A DNA stretch of 64,000 nucleotides from Scolanthus callimorphus (taxonomy: Eukaryota; Cnidaria; Anthozoa; Actiniaria; Edwardsiidae), in NCBI GenBank assembly GCA_033964015.1, contig CM066914.1, positions 22,062,234 through 22,126,233 on the forward strand, given 5' to 3'. The notes under the pieces are model-generated. The model was not told the origin of the DNA and ran no database searches. It was given only the letters and a program-made list of their open reading frames with translations. Each line of letters begins with the position of its first letter. The stretch's first letter is position 1. The translations under genes were made by a program, and so were the position numbers. Shown here one piece after another: positions 29,701 to 44,700 of this stretch.

Positions 29701-32700
29701 ACAGTGACAACAACTACATCAGTCAGAAGTACTTCAGTAGCCTCTACGGTGACAACAACTACGTCAGTTCCAAGTATTTCCCTAGCCTCAACGGTGACAA
29801 CAACTACATCAGTTGCAAGTACCTCGCCAACTTCGTCGGTGGTACCAACTACATCTGATGTAAGTAGTTCAGTAGCTACTACGGTGACACTAACCACAGT
29901 ACTTCCAAGTACTTCAGTGGCCACGTTAGTGATACCAACTTCGTCGGCGGCAACTACTTCACTAGCTTCTACAGTTACAACAACTACATCAGTTCCAAGT
30001 ACCTCGGTAACTACGTCGGTGCTTCCAACTACATCTGATGTAAGTAGTTCAGTCACTACTACAGTCGCACTAACCACAGTACTTCCAAGTACTTCTGTGG
30101 CCACTTCGGTGATACCAACTTCGTCGTCGCCAACTACTTCACTAGCTTCCACAGTGACAGCAACTACATCATTCCGAAGTACTTCACTAGCGTCCACGGT
30201 GACAACAACTACATCAGTTCCAAGTACCTCGGTAATTACGTCGTTGGTACCAACTACATCTAATGTAAGTAGTTCAGTCGCTACTACGGTCGCAATAACC
30301 ACAGTACTTCCAAGCTCGTCGACGCCAACTACTTCTCTAGCTTCCACAGTGACAGCAACTACATCAGTCCAAAGTACTTCACTAGCGTCCACGTTGACAA
30401 CAACTACATCAGTTCCAAGGACTTCGCTAGCCTCAACGGTGACAACAACTACATCAGTTCCAATTACCTCGGTAGCTACGTCTGTGGTACCAACTACATC
30501 TGATCTAAGTAGTTCAGTCGCAGCAACCACGATACTTCCAAGTTCGTCGGCGTCAACTATTTCAGTAGCTTCCACAGTGACAACAACTACATCAGTCAGA
30601 AGTACTTCAGTAGCCTCTACGGTGACAACAACTACGTCAGTTCCAAGTATTTCCCTAGCCTCAACGGTGACAACAACTACATCAGTTGCAAGTACCTCGC
30701 CAACTTCGTCGGTGGTACCAACTACATCTGATGTAAGTAGTTCAGTAGCTACTACGGTGACACTAACCACAGTACTTCCAAGTACTTCAGTGGCCACGTT
30801 AGTGATACCAACTTCGTCGGCGGCAACTACTTCACTAGCTTCTACAGTTACAACAACTACATCAGTTCCAAGTACCTCGGTAACTACGTCGGTGCTTCCA
30901 ACTACATCTGATGTAAGTAGTTCAGTCACTACGGTCGCACTAACCACAGTACTTCGAAGTACTTCTGTGGCCACTTCGGTGATACCAACTTCGTCGTCGC
31001 GAACTACTTCACTAGCTTCCACAGTGACAGCAACTACGTCATTCCGAAGTACTTCACTAGCGTCCACGGTGACAACAACTACATCAGTTCAAGTACTTCG
31101 CTAGCCTCATCGGTGACAACAACAAAGTCAGTTCCAAGTACCTCGGTAACTACGTCGTTGGTACCAACTACATCTGATGTAAGTAGTTCAGTCGCTACTA
31201 CGGTCGCAATAACCACAGTACTTCCAAGTTCGTCGACGCCAACTACTTCTCTAGCTTCCACAGTGACAGCAACTACATCAGTCCAAAGTACTTCACTAGC
31301 GTCCACGTTGACAACAACTACATCAGTTCCAAGGACTTCGCTAGCCTCAACGGTGACAACAACTACATCAGCTCCAATTACCTCGGTAGCTACGTCTGTG
31401 GTACCAACTACATCTGATCTAAGTAGTTCAGTCGCAGCAACCGCAGTACTTCCAAGTTCGTCGGCGTCAACTATTTCAGTAGCTCCACAGTGACAACAAC
31501 TACATCAGTCAGAAGTACTTCAGTAGCCTCTACGGTGACAACAACTACGTCAGTTCCAAGTATTTCCCTAGCCTCAACGGTGACAACAACTACATCAGTT
31601 GCAAGTACTCGCCAACTTCGTCGGTGGTACCAACTACATCTGATGTAAGTAGTTCAGTAGCTACTACGGTGACACTAACCACAGTACTTCCAAGTACTTC
31701 AGTGGCCACGTTAGTGATACCAACTTCGTCGGCGGCAACTACTTCACTAGCTTCTACAGTTACAACAACTACATCAGTTCCAAGTACCTCGGTAACTACG
31801 TCGGTGCTTCCAACTACATCTGATGTAAGTAGTTCAGTCGCTACTACGGTCGCAATAACCACAGTACTTCCAAGTTCGCCGACGCCAACTACTTCTCTGG
31901 CTTCCCCAGTGACAGCAACTACATCAGTCCAAAGTACTTCACTAGCGTCCACGTTGACAACAACTACATCAGTCAGAAGTACTTCAGTAGCCTCTACGGT
32001 GACAACAACAGCGTCAGTTCCAAGTACTTCTCTAGCCTCAACGGTGACAAGAACTACATCAGTTGCAAGTACCTCGCCAACTTCGTCGGTGGTACCAACT
32101 ACATCTGATGTAAGTAGTTCAGTAACTACTACGGTGACACTAACCACAGTACTTCCAAGTACTCCAGTGGCCACGTTAATGATACCAACTTCGTCGGCGG
32201 CAACTACTTCACTAGCTTCTACAGTTACAACAACTACATCAGTTCCAAGTACCTCGGTAACTACGTCGCTGGTACCAACTACATCTGATGTAAGTAGTTC
32301 AGTCGCTACTACGGTCGCAATAACCACAGTACTTCCAAGTTCGTCGACGCCAACTACTTCTCTGGCTTCCACGGTGACAACAACTACATCAGTTCCAAGT
32401 ACCTCGGTAACTACGTCTGTGGTACCAACTACATCTGATCTAAGTAGTTCAGTCGCACCAACCACAGTACTTCCAAGTTCGTCGGCGTCAACTATTTCAG
32501 TAGCTTCCAACAGGGACAACAACTACATCAGTCAGAAGTACTTCAGTAGCCTCTACGGTGACAACAACTACGTCAGTTCCAAGTATTTCCCTAGCCTCAA
32601 CGGTAACAACAACTACATCAGTTGCAAGTACCTCGCAACAACTTCGTCGGGGTACCAACTACATCTGATGTAAGCAGTTCAGTAGCTACTACGGTGACAC

Positions 32701-35700
32701 TAACCACAGTACTTCCAAGTACTTCAGTGGCCACGTTAGTGATACCAACTTCGTCGGCGGCAACTACTTCACTAGCTTCTACAGTTACAACAGCTACATC
32801 AGTTCCAAGTACCTCGGTAACTACGTCTGTGGTACAACTACATCTGATCTAAGTAGTTCAGTCGCAGCAACCACAGTACTTCCAAGTTCGTCGGCGTCAA
32901 CTATTTCAGTAGCTTCCACAGTGACAACAACTACATCAGTCAGAAGTACTTCAGTAGCCTCTACGGTGACAACAACTACGTCAGTTCCAAGTATTTCCCT
33001 AGCCTCAACGGTGACAACAACTACATCAGTTCCAAGTACCTCGCCAACTTCGTCGGTGGTACCAACTACATCTGATGTAAGTAGTTCAGTAGCTACTACG
33101 GTGACACTAACCACAGTACTTCCAAGTACTTCAGTGGCCCGTCAGTGATACCAACTTCGTCCTCGCCAACTACTTCACTAGCTTCTGTAGTTACAACAAC
33201 TACATCAGTCCAAGTATCTCGTTAACTACGTCGGTCGTACTGACTACATCTGATGTACGTAGTTCAGTCACTACTACGGTCGCACTAAGCACAGTACTTC
33301 CAAGTACTTCTGTGGCCACTTCGGTGATACCAACTTCGTCGTCGCCAACTACTTCACTAGCTTCCACAGTGACAGCAACTACATCATTCCGGAATACTTC
33401 ACTAGCGTCCACGGTGACAACAACTACATCAGTTCCAAGTACTTCGCTAGCCTCAACGGTGACAACAACGACATCAGTTCCAAGTACCTCGGTAACTACG
33501 TCGTTGGTACCAACTACATCTGATGTAAGTAGTTCAGTCGCTACTACGGTCGCAATAACCACAGTACTTCCAAGTTTGTCGACGCCAACTACTTCTCTAG
33601 CCTCCACGGTGACAGCAACTACATCAGTCCAAAGTACTTCACTAGCGTCCACGGTGACAACAACTACATCAGTTCCAAGTACCTCGGTAACTACGTCTGT
33701 GGTACAACTACATCTGATCTAAGTAGTTCAGTCGCACCAACCACAGTACTTCCAACTACTTCACTAGCTTCCACAGTGACAGCAACTACATCATTCCGAA
33801 GTACTTCACTAGCGTCCACGGTGACAACAACTAAATCAGTTCCAAGTACTTCGCTAGCCTCAACGGTGACAACAAACATCAGTTCCAAGTACCTCGGTAA
33901 CTACGTCGTTGGTACCAACTACATCTGATGTAAGTAGTTCAGTCGCTACTACGGTCGCAATAACCACAGTACTTCCAAGTTTGTCGACGCCAACTACTTC
34001 TCTAGCTTTCACGGTGACAGCAACTACATCAGTCCAAAGTACTTCACTAGCGTCCACGGTGACAAAAACTACATCAGTTCCAAGGACTTCGCTAGCCTCA
34101 ACGGTGACAAGAACTACATCAGTTCCAAGTACCTCGGTAACTACGTCTGTGGTACCAACTACATCTGATCTAAGTAGTTCAGTCGCACCAACCACAGTAC
34201 TTCCAAGTTCGTCGGCGTCACCTATTTCAGTAGCTTCCACAGTGACAACAACTACATCAGTCAGAAGTACTTCAGTAGCCTCTACGGTGACAACAACTAC
34301 GTCAGTTCCAAGTATTTCCCTAGCCTCAACGGTGACAACAACTACATCAGTTGCAAGTACTTCGCCAACTTCGTCGGTGGTACCAACTACATCTGATGTA
34401 AGCAGTCAGTAGCTACTACGGTGACACTAACCACAGTACTTCCAAGTACTTCAGTGGCCACGTTAGTGATACCAACTTCGTCGGCGGCAACTACTTCACT
34501 AGCTTCTACAGTTTCAACAACTACATCAGTTCCAAGTACCTCGGTAACTACGTCGGTGCTTCCAACTACATCTGATGTAAGTAGTTCAGCCGCTACTACG
34601 GTCGCACTAACCACAGTACTTCCAAGTACTTCATTGGCCACTTCGGTGATACCAACTTCGTCGTCGCCAAGTACTTCGCTGGCTTCCACAGTGACAGCAA
34701 CTGCATCAGCCCCAAGTACTTCGCTACCGTCCACCGTGACAACAACTCCTTCAGTTCCAAGTACTTGGCTAACCTCAACGGTGACAACAACTACATCAGT
34801 TCCAAGTTCTTCGGTAACTACGTCGGTAGTACCAACTACATCTGATGTAAGTAGTTCAGGAGCTACTACATTGACATTAACCACAGTACTTCCAAGTACT
34901 TCAGTGGCCACGTCAGTGATACCCAACTTCGTCCGCGCAAACTATTTCACTAGCTTCTACAGTTACAACAACTACATCAGTCCCAAGTACCTCGTTAACA
35001 ACGTCGGTCGTACTGACTACATCTGATGTAAGTAGTTCAGTTACTACTACGGTCGCACTAACCACAGTACTTCCAGTACTTCTGTGGCCACTTCGGTGAT
35101 ACCAACTTCGTCGTCGCCAACTACTTCACTAGCTTCCACAGTGACAGCAACTACATCATTCCGAAGTACTTCACTAGCGTCCACGGTGACAACAACTACA
35201 TCAGTTCCAAGTACTTCGCTAGCCTCAGCGGTGACAACAACGACATCAGTTCCAAGTACCTCGGTAACGACGTCGTTGGTACCAACTGCATCTGATGTAA
35301 GTAGTTCAGTCGCTACTACTGTCGCAATAACCACAGTACTTCCAAGTTCGTCGACGCCAACTACTTCTCTAGCTTCCACAGTGACAGCAACTACATCAGT
35401 CCAAAGTACTTCACTAGCGTCCACGTTGACAACAACTACATCAGTTCCAAGGACTTCGCTAGCCTCAACGGTGACAACAACTACATCAGTTCCAAGTACC
35501 TCGGTAACTACGTCTGTGGTACCAACTACATCTGATCTAAGTAGTTCAGTCGCACCAACCACAGTACTTCCAACTACTTCACTAGCTTCCACAGTGACAG
35601 CAACTACATCATTCCGAAGTACTTCACTAGCGTCCACGGTGACAACAACTAAATCAGTTCCAAGTACTTCGCTAGCCTCAACGGTGACAACAACGACATC

Positions 35701-38700
35701 AGTTCAAGTACCTCGGTAACTACGTCGTTGGTACCAACTACATCTGATGTAAGTAGTTCAGTCGCTACTACGGTCGCAATAACCACAGTACTTCCAAGTT
35801 GTCGACGCCAACTACTTCTCTAGCTTTCACGGTGACAGCAACTACATCAGTCCAAAGTACTTCACTAGCGTCCACGGTGACAACAACTACATCAGTTCCA
35901 AGGACTTCGCTAGCCTCAACGGTGACAAGAACTACATCAGTTCAAGTACCTCGGTAACTACGTCTGTGGTACCAACTACATCTGATCTAAGTAGTTCAGT
36001 CGCACCAACCACAGTACTTCCAAGTTCGTCGGCGTCACCTATTTCAGTAGCTTCCACAGTGACAACAACTACATCAGTCAGAAGTACTTCAGTAGCCTCT
36101 ACGGTGACAACAACTACGTCAGTTCCAAGTATTTCCCTAGCCTCAACGGTGACAACAACTACATCAGTTGCAAGTACTTCGCCAACTTCGTCGGTGGTAC
36201 CAACTACATCTGATGTAAGCAGTTCAGTAGCTACTACGGTGACACTAACCACAGTACTTCCAAGTACTTCAGTGGCCACGTTAGTGATACCAACTTCGTC
36301 GGCGGCAACTACTTCACTAGCTTCTACAGTTTCAACAACTACATCAGTTCCAAGTACCTCGGTAACTACGTCGGTGCTTCCAACTACATCTGATGTAAGT
36401 AGTTCAGCCGCTACTACGGTCGCACTAACCACAGTACTTCCAAGTACTTCATGGCCACTTCGGTGATACCAACTTCGTCGTCGCCAAGTACTTCGCTGGC
36501 TCCACAGTGACAGCAACTGCATCAGCCCCAAGTACTTCGCTACCGTCCACCGTGACAACAACTCCTTCAGTTCCAAGTACTTGCTAACCTCAACGGTGAC
36601 AACAACTACATCAGTTCCAAGTTCTCGGTAACTACGTCGGTAGTACCAACTACATCTGATGTAAGTAGTTCAGGAGCTACTACATTGACATTAACCACAG
36701 TACTTCCAAGTACTTCAGTGGCCACGTCAGTGATACCAACTTCGTCCGCGCAAACTATTTCACTAGCTTCTACAGTTACAACAACTACATCAGTCCCAAG
36801 TACCTCGTTAACAACGTCGGTCGTACTGACTACATCTGATGTAAGTAGTTCAGTTACTACTACGGTCGCACTAACCACAGTACTTCCAAGTACTTCTGTG
36901 GCCACTTCGGTGATACCAACTTCGTCGTCGCCAACTACTTCACTAGCTTCCACAGTGACAGCAACTACATCATTCCGAAGTACTTCACTAGCGTCCACGG
37001 TGACAACAACTACATCAGTTCCAAGTACTTCGCTAGCCTCAGCGGTGACAACAACGACATCAGTTCCAAGTACCTCGGTAACGACGTCGTTGGTACCAAC
37101 TGCATCTGATGTAAGTAGTTCAGTCGCTACTACGGTCGCAATAACCACAGTACTTCCAAGTTCGTCGACGCCAACTACTTCTCTAGCTTCCACAGTGACA
37201 GCAACTACATCAGTCCAAAGTACTTCACTAGCGTCCACGTTGACAACAACTACATCAGTTCCAAGGACTTCGCTAGCCTCAACGGTGACAACAACTACAT
37301 CAGTTCCAAGTACCTCGGTAACTACGTCTGTGGTACCAACTACATCTGATGTGAGTAGTTCAGTCGCTACTACGGTCGCACGAACCACAGTACTTCCAAG
37401 TTCGTCGGCGTCAACTATTTCAGTAGCTTCCGCAGTGACAACAACTACATCAGTCAGAAGTACTCCAGTAGCCTCTACGGTGACAACAACTACGTCAGTT
37501 TCAAGTATTTCCCTAGCCTCAACGGTGACAACAACTACATCAGTTGCAAGTACCTCGCCAACTTCGTCGGTGGTACCAACTACATCTGATGTAAGTAGTT
37601 CAGTAGCTACTACGGTGACACTAACCACAGTACTTCCAAGTACTTCAGTGCCACGTCAGTCATACAACTTCGTCGGCGGCAACTACTTCACTAGCTTCTA
37701 CAGTTACAACAACTACCTCAGTTCCAAGAACCTCGGTAACTACGTCGTTCGTACCAACTACATCTGATGTAAGTAGTTCAGTCGCTACTACGGTCGCAAT
37801 AACCACAGTACTTTCAAGTTTGTCGACGCCAACTACTTCTCTAGCTTCCACAGTGACAGCAGCTACATCATTCCGAAGTACTTCACTAGCGTCCACGGTG
37901 ACAACAACTACATCAGTTCCAAGTACTTCGCTAGCCTCAACGGTGACAACAACGACATCAGTTCCAAGTACCTCGGTAACTACGTCGTTGGTACCAACTA
38001 CATCTGATCTAAGTAGTTCAGTCGCACCAACCACAGTACTTCCAAGTTCGTCGGCGTCACTATTTCAGTAGCTTCCACAGTGACAACAACTACATCAGTC
38101 AGAAGTACTTCAGTAGCCTCTACGGTGACAACAACTACGTCAGTTCCAAGTATTTCCCTAGCCTCAACGGTGACAACAACTACATCAGTTGCAAGTACTT
38201 CGCCAACTTCGTCGGTGGTACCAACTACATCTGATGTAAGCAGTTCAGTAGCTACTACGGTGACACTAACCACAGTACTTCCAAGTACTTCAGTGGCCAC
38301 GTTAGTGATACCAACTTCGTCGGCGGCAACTACTTCACTAGCTTCTACAGTTTCAACAACTACATCAGTTCCAAGTACCTCGGTAACTACGTCGGTGCTT
38401 CCAACTACATCTGATGTAAGTAGTTCAGCCGCTACTACGGTCGCACTAACCACAGTACTTCCAAGTACTTCATTGGCCACTTCGGTGATACCAACTTCGT
38501 CGTCGCCAAGTACTTCGCTGGCTTCCACAGTGACAGCAACTGCATCAGCCCCAAGTACTTCGCTACCGTCCACCGTGACAACAACTCCTTCAGTTCCAAG
38601 TACTTTGCTAACCTCAACGGTGACAACAACTACATCAGTTCCAAGTTCTTCGGTAACTACGTCGGTAGTACCAACTACATCTGATGTAAGTAGTTCAGGA

Positions 38701-41700
38701 GCTACTACATTGACATTAACCACAGTACTTCCAAGTACTTCAGTGGCCACGTCAGTGATACCAACTTCGTCCGCGCAACTATTTCACTAGCTTCTACAGT
38801 TACAACAACTACATCAGTCCCAAGTACCTCGTTAACAACGTCGGTCGTACTGACTACATCTGATGTAAGTAGTTCAGTACTACTACGGTCGCACTAACCA
38901 CAGTACTTCCAAGTACTTCTGTGGCCACTTCGGTGATACCAACTTCGTCGTCGCCAACTACTTCACTAGCTTCCACAGTGACAGCAACTACATCATTCCG
39001 AAGTACTTCACTAGCGTCCACGGTGACAACAACTACATCAGTTCCAAGTACTTCGCTAGCCTCAGCGGTGACAACAACGACATCAGTTCCAAATACCTCG
39101 GTAACGACGTCGTTGGTACCAACTGCATCTGATGTAAGTAGTTCAGTCGCTACTACTGTCGCAATAACCACAGTACTTCCAAGTTCGTCGACGCCAAACT
39201 ACTTCTCTAGCTTCCACAGTGACAGCAACTACATCAGTCCAAAGTACTTCACTAGCGTCCACGTTGACAACAACTACATCAGTTCCAAGGACTTCGCTAG
39301 CCTCAACGGTGACAACAACTACATCAGTTCCAAGTACCTCGGTAACTACGTCTGTGGTACCAACTACATCTGATGTGAGTAGTTCAGTCGCTACTACGGT
39401 CGCACGAACCACAGTACTTCCAAGTTCGTCGGCGTCAACTATTTCAGTAGCTTCCGCAGTGACAACAACTACATCAGTCAGAAGTACTCCAGTAGCCTCT
39501 ACGGTGACAACAACTACGTCAGTTTCAAGTATTTCCCTAGCCTCAACGGTGACAACAACTACATCAGTTGCAAGTACCTCGCCAACTTCGTCGGTGGTAC
39601 CAACTACATCTGATGTAAGTAGTTCTGTAGCTACTACGGTGACACTAACCACAGTACTTCCAAGTACTTCAGTGGCCACGTTAGTCATACCAACTTCGTC
39701 GGCGGCAACTACTTCACTAGCTTCTACAGTTACAACAACTACCTCAGTTCCAAGAACCTCGGTAACTACGTCGTTCGTACCAACTACATCTGATGTAAGT
39801 AGTTCAGTCGCTACTACGGTCGCAATAACCACAGTACTTCCAAGTTTGTCGACGCCAACTACTTCTCTAGCTTCCACAGTGACAGCAGCTACATCATTCC
39901 GAAGTACTTCACTAGCGTCCACGGTGACAACAACTACATCAGTTCCAAGTACTTCGCTAGCCTCAACGGTGACAACAACGACATCAGTTCCAAGTACCTC
40001 GGTAACTACGTCGTTGGTACCAACTACATCTGATGTAAGTAGTTCAGTCGCTACTACGGTCGCAATAACCACAGTACTTCCAAGTTCGTCGACGCCAACT
40101 ACTTCTCTAGCTTCCACAGTGACAGCAACTACATCAGTCCAAAGTACTTCACTAGCGTCCACGTTGTCAACAACTACATCAGTTCCAAGGACTTCGCTAG
40201 CCTCAACGGTGACAACAATTACATCAGTTCCAATTACCTCGGTAACTACGTCTGTGGTACCAACTACATCTGATCTAAGTAGTTCAGTCGCAGCAACCAC
40301 AGTACTTCCAAGTTCGTCGGCGTCAACTATTTCAGTAGCTTCCACAGTGACAACAACTACATCAGTCAGAAGTACTTCAGTAGCCTCTACGGTGACAACA
40401 ACTACGTCAGTTCCAAGTATTTCCCTAGCCTCAACGGTGACAACAACTACATCAGTTGCAAGTACCTCGCCAACTTCGTCGGTGGTACCAACTACATCTG
40501 ATGTAAGTAGTTCAGTATTTACTACGGTGACACTAACCACAGTACTTCCAAGTACTTCAGTGGCCACGTTAGTGATACCAACTTCGTCGGCGGCAACTAC
40601 TTCACTAGCTTCTACAGTTACAACAACTACATCAGTTCCAAGTACCTTGGTAACTACGTCGGTGCTTCCAACTACATCTGATGTAAGTAGTTCAGTCACT
40701 ACTACGGTCGCACTAACCACAGTACTTCCAAGTACTTCTGTGGCCACTTCGGTGATACCAACTTCGTCGTCGCCAACTACTTCACTAGCTTCCACAGTGA
40801 CAGCAACTACATCATTCCGAAGTACTTCACTAGCGTCCACGGTGACAACAACTACATCAGTTCCAAGTACTTCGCTAGCCTCAACGGTGACAACAACGAC
40901 ATCAGTTCCAAGTACCTCGGTAACAACGTCTGTGGTACCAACTACATCTGATCTAAGTAGTTCAGTCGCAGCAACCACAGTACTTCCAAGTTCGTCGGCG
41001 TCAACTATTTCAGTAGCTTCCACAGTGACAACAACTACATCAGTCAGAAGTACTTCAGTAGCCTCTACGGTGACAACAACTACGTCAGTTCCAAGTATTT
41101 CCCTAGCCTCAACGGTGACAAAACTACATCAGTTGCAAGTACCTCGCCAACTTCGTCGTCGGTACCAACTACATCTGATGTAAGTAGTTCAGTATTTACT
41201 ACGGTGACACTAACCACAGTACTTCCAAGTACTTCAGTGGCCACGTTAGTGATACCAACTTCGTCGGCGGCAACTACTTCACTAGCTTCTACAGTTACAA
41301 CAACTACATCAGTTCCAAGTACCTCGGTAACTACGTCGGTGCTTCCAACTACATCTGATGTAAGTAGTTCAGTCACTACTACGGTCGCACTAACCACAGT
41401 ACTTCCAAGTACTTCTGTGGCCACTTCGGTGATACCAACTTCGTCGTCGCCAACTACTTCACTAGCTTCCACAGTGACAGCAACTACATCATTCCGAAGT
41501 ACTTCACTAGCGTCCACGGTGACAACAACTACATCAGTTCCAAGTACTTCGCTAGCCTCAACGGTGACAACAACGACATCAGTTCCAAGTACCTCGGTAA
41601 CAACGTCGTTGGTACCAACTACATCTGATGTAAGTAGTTCAGTCGCTACTACGGTCGCAGTAACCACAGTACTTCCAAGTTCGTCGACGCCAACTACTTC

Positions 41701-44700
41701 TCTAGCTTCCACAGTGACAGCAACTACATCAGTCCAAAGTACTTCACTAGCGTCCACGTTGACAACAACTACATCAGTTCCAAGGACTTCGCTACCCTCA
41801 ACGGTGACAACAACTACATCAGTTCCAAGTACCTCGGTAACTACGTCTGTGGTACCAACTACATCTGATGTAAGTAGTTCAGTCGCTACTACGGTCGCAC
41901 GAACCAAAGTACTTCCAAGTACTTCAGTGGCCACGTTAGTGATACCAACTTCGTCGGCGGCAACTAGTTCACTAGCTTCTACAGTTACAACAACTACCTC
42001 AGTTCCAAGTACCTCGGTAACTACGTCGTTCGTACCAACTACATCTGATGTAAGTAGTTCAGTCGCTACTACGGTCGCAATAACCACAGTACTTCCAAGT
42101 TTGTCGACGCCAACTACTTCTCTAGCTTCCACAGTGACAGCAACTACATCAGTGCAAAGTACTTCACTAGCGTCCACGTTGACAACAACTACATCAGTTC
42201 CAAGGACTTCGCTAGCCTCAACGGTGACAACAACTACATCAGTTCCAAGTACCTCGGTAACTACGTCTGTGGTACCAACTACATCTGATGTAAGTAGTTC
42301 AGTCGCTACTACGGTCGCACGAACCAAGTACTTCCAAGTACTTCAGTGGCCACGTTAGTGATACCAGCTTCGTCGGCGGCAACTACTTCACTAGCTTCTA
42401 CAGTTACAACAACTACCTCAGTTCAAGTACCTCGGTACTACGTCGTTCGTACCAATTACATCTGATGTAAGTAGTTCAGTCGCTACTACGGTCGCAATAA
42501 CCACAGTACTTCTAAGTTTGTCGACGCCAACTACTCTCTAGCTTCCGCAGTGACAGCAACTACATCATTCCGAAGTACTTCACTAGCGTCCACGGTGACA
42601 ACAACTACATCAGTTCCAAGTACTTCGCTAGCCTCAACGGTGACAACAACGACATCAGTTCCAAGTACCTCGGTAACTACGTCGTTGGTACCAACTACAT
42701 CTGATGTAAGTAGTTCAGTCGCTACTACGGTCGCAATAACCACAGTACTTCAAAGTTCGTCGACGCCAACTACTTCTCTAGCTTCCACAGTGACAGCAAC
42801 TACATCAGTCAAAGTACTTCACTAGCGTCCACATTGACAACAACTACATCAGTTCCAAGGACTTCGCTAGCCTCAACGGTGACAACAACTACATCAGTTC
42901 CAAGTACCTCGGTAAATACGTCTGTGGTACGAACTACATCTGATGTAAGTAGTTCAGTCGCTACTACGGTCGCACGAACCAAAGTACTTCCAAGTACTTC
43001 AGTGGCCACGTTAGTGATACCAACTTCGTCGGCGGCAACTACTTCACTAGCTTCTACAGTTACAACAACTACCTCAGTTCCAAGTACTTCGCTAGCCTCA
43101 ACGGTGACAACAACGACATCAGTTCCAAGTACCTCGGTAACTACGTCGTTGGTGCCAACTACATCTGATGTAAGTAGTTCAGTCGCTACTACGGTCGCAA
43201 TAACCACAGTACTTCCAAGTTCGTCGACGCCAACTACTTCTCTAGCTTCCACAGTGACAGCAGCTACATCAGTCCAAAGTACTTCACTAGCGTCCACGTG
43301 ACAACAACTACATCAGTTCCAAGGACTTCGCTAGCCTCAACGGTGACAACAACTACATCAGTTCCAATTACCTCGGTAACTACGTCTGTGGTACTAACTA
43401 CATCTGATCTAAGTAGTTCAGTCACAGCAACCACAGTACTTCCAAGTCGTCGGCGTCAACTATTCAGTAGCTTCCACAGTGACAACAACTACATCAGTCA
43501 GAAGTACTTCAGTAGCCTCTACGGTGACAACAACTACGTCAGTTCCAAGTATTTCCCTAGCCTCAACGGTGACAACAACTACATCAGTTGCAAGTACATC
43601 GCCAACTTCGTCGGTGGTACCAACTACATCTGATGTAAGTAGTTCAGTATTTACTACGGTGACACTAACCACGGTACTTCCAAGTACTTCAGTGGCCACG
43701 TTAGTGATACCAACTTCGTCGGCGGCAACTACTTCACTAGCTTCTACAGTTACAACAACTACATCAGTTCCAAGTACCTCGGTAACTACGTCGGTGCTTC
43801 CAACTACATCTGATGTAAGTAGTTCAGTCACTACTACGGTCGCACTAACCACAGTACTTCCAAGTACTTCTGTGGCCACTTCGGTGATACCAACTTCGTC
43901 GTCGCCAACTACTTCACTAGCTTCCACAGTGACAGCAACTACATCATTCCGAAGTACTTCACTAGCGTCCACGGTGACAACAACTACATCAGTTCCAAGT
44001 ACTTCGCCAGCCTCAACGGTGACAACAACGACATCAGTTCCAAGTACCTCGGTAACAACGTCGTTGGTACCAACTACATCTGATGTAAGTAGTTCAGTCG
44101 CTACTACGGTCGCAATAACCACAGTACTTCCAAGTTCGTCGACGCCAACTACTTCTCTAGCTTCCACAGTGACAGCAACTACATCAGTCCAAAGTACTTC
44201 ACTAGCGTCCACGTTGACAACAACTACATCAGTTCCAAGTACCTCGGTAACTACGTCTGTGGTACCAACTACATCTGATGTAAGTAGTTCAGTCGCTACT
44301 ACGGTCGCACGAACCAAAGTACTTCCAAGTACTTCAGTGGCCACGTTAGTGATACCAACTTCGTCGGCGGCAACTACTTCACTAGCTTCTACAGTTACAA
44401 CAACTACCTCAGTTCCAAGTACCTCGGTAACTACGTCGTTCGTACCAACTACATCTGATGTAAGTAGTTCAGTCGCTACTACGGTCGCAATAACCACAGT
44501 ACTTCCAAGTTTGTCGACGCCAACTACTTCTCTAGCTTCCGCAGTGACAGCAACTACATCATTCCGAAGTACTTCACTAGCGTCCACGGTGACAACAACT
44601 ACATCAGTTCCAAGTACTTCGCTAGCCTCAACGGTGACAGCAACGACATCAGTTCCAAGTACCTCGGTAACTACGTCGTTGGTACCAACTACATCTGATG

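Larger units (their letters stand above)
6247..31414 (+). repeat. Higher-order repeat array, 873/915/918-bp units
   Basis: The once-per-unit marker CTGATCTAAG (encoding SDLS) begins at 6247, 7121, 8038, 8952, 10019, 11130, 12002, 12739, 13654, 14571, 15486, 16554, 17427, 18300, 19218, 20136, 21054, 21927, 22800, 23715, 24588, 25461, 26376, 27249, 28122, 28995, 29627, 30500 and 31414. Spacings cluster at 873, 915 and 918 bp. The 918 form adds one 45-bp TTTTSVPSTSLASTV module. The 915 form additionally lacks one ACT codon. The outliers (1067/1068, 1111, 737, 632) are explained by +150, +240, -180 and -240 bp module-scale changes plus single-base errors. Copies differ by only a few substitutions, which indicates recent expansion or homogenisation. 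The same array continues left to the N gap. Confidence 0.95.
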
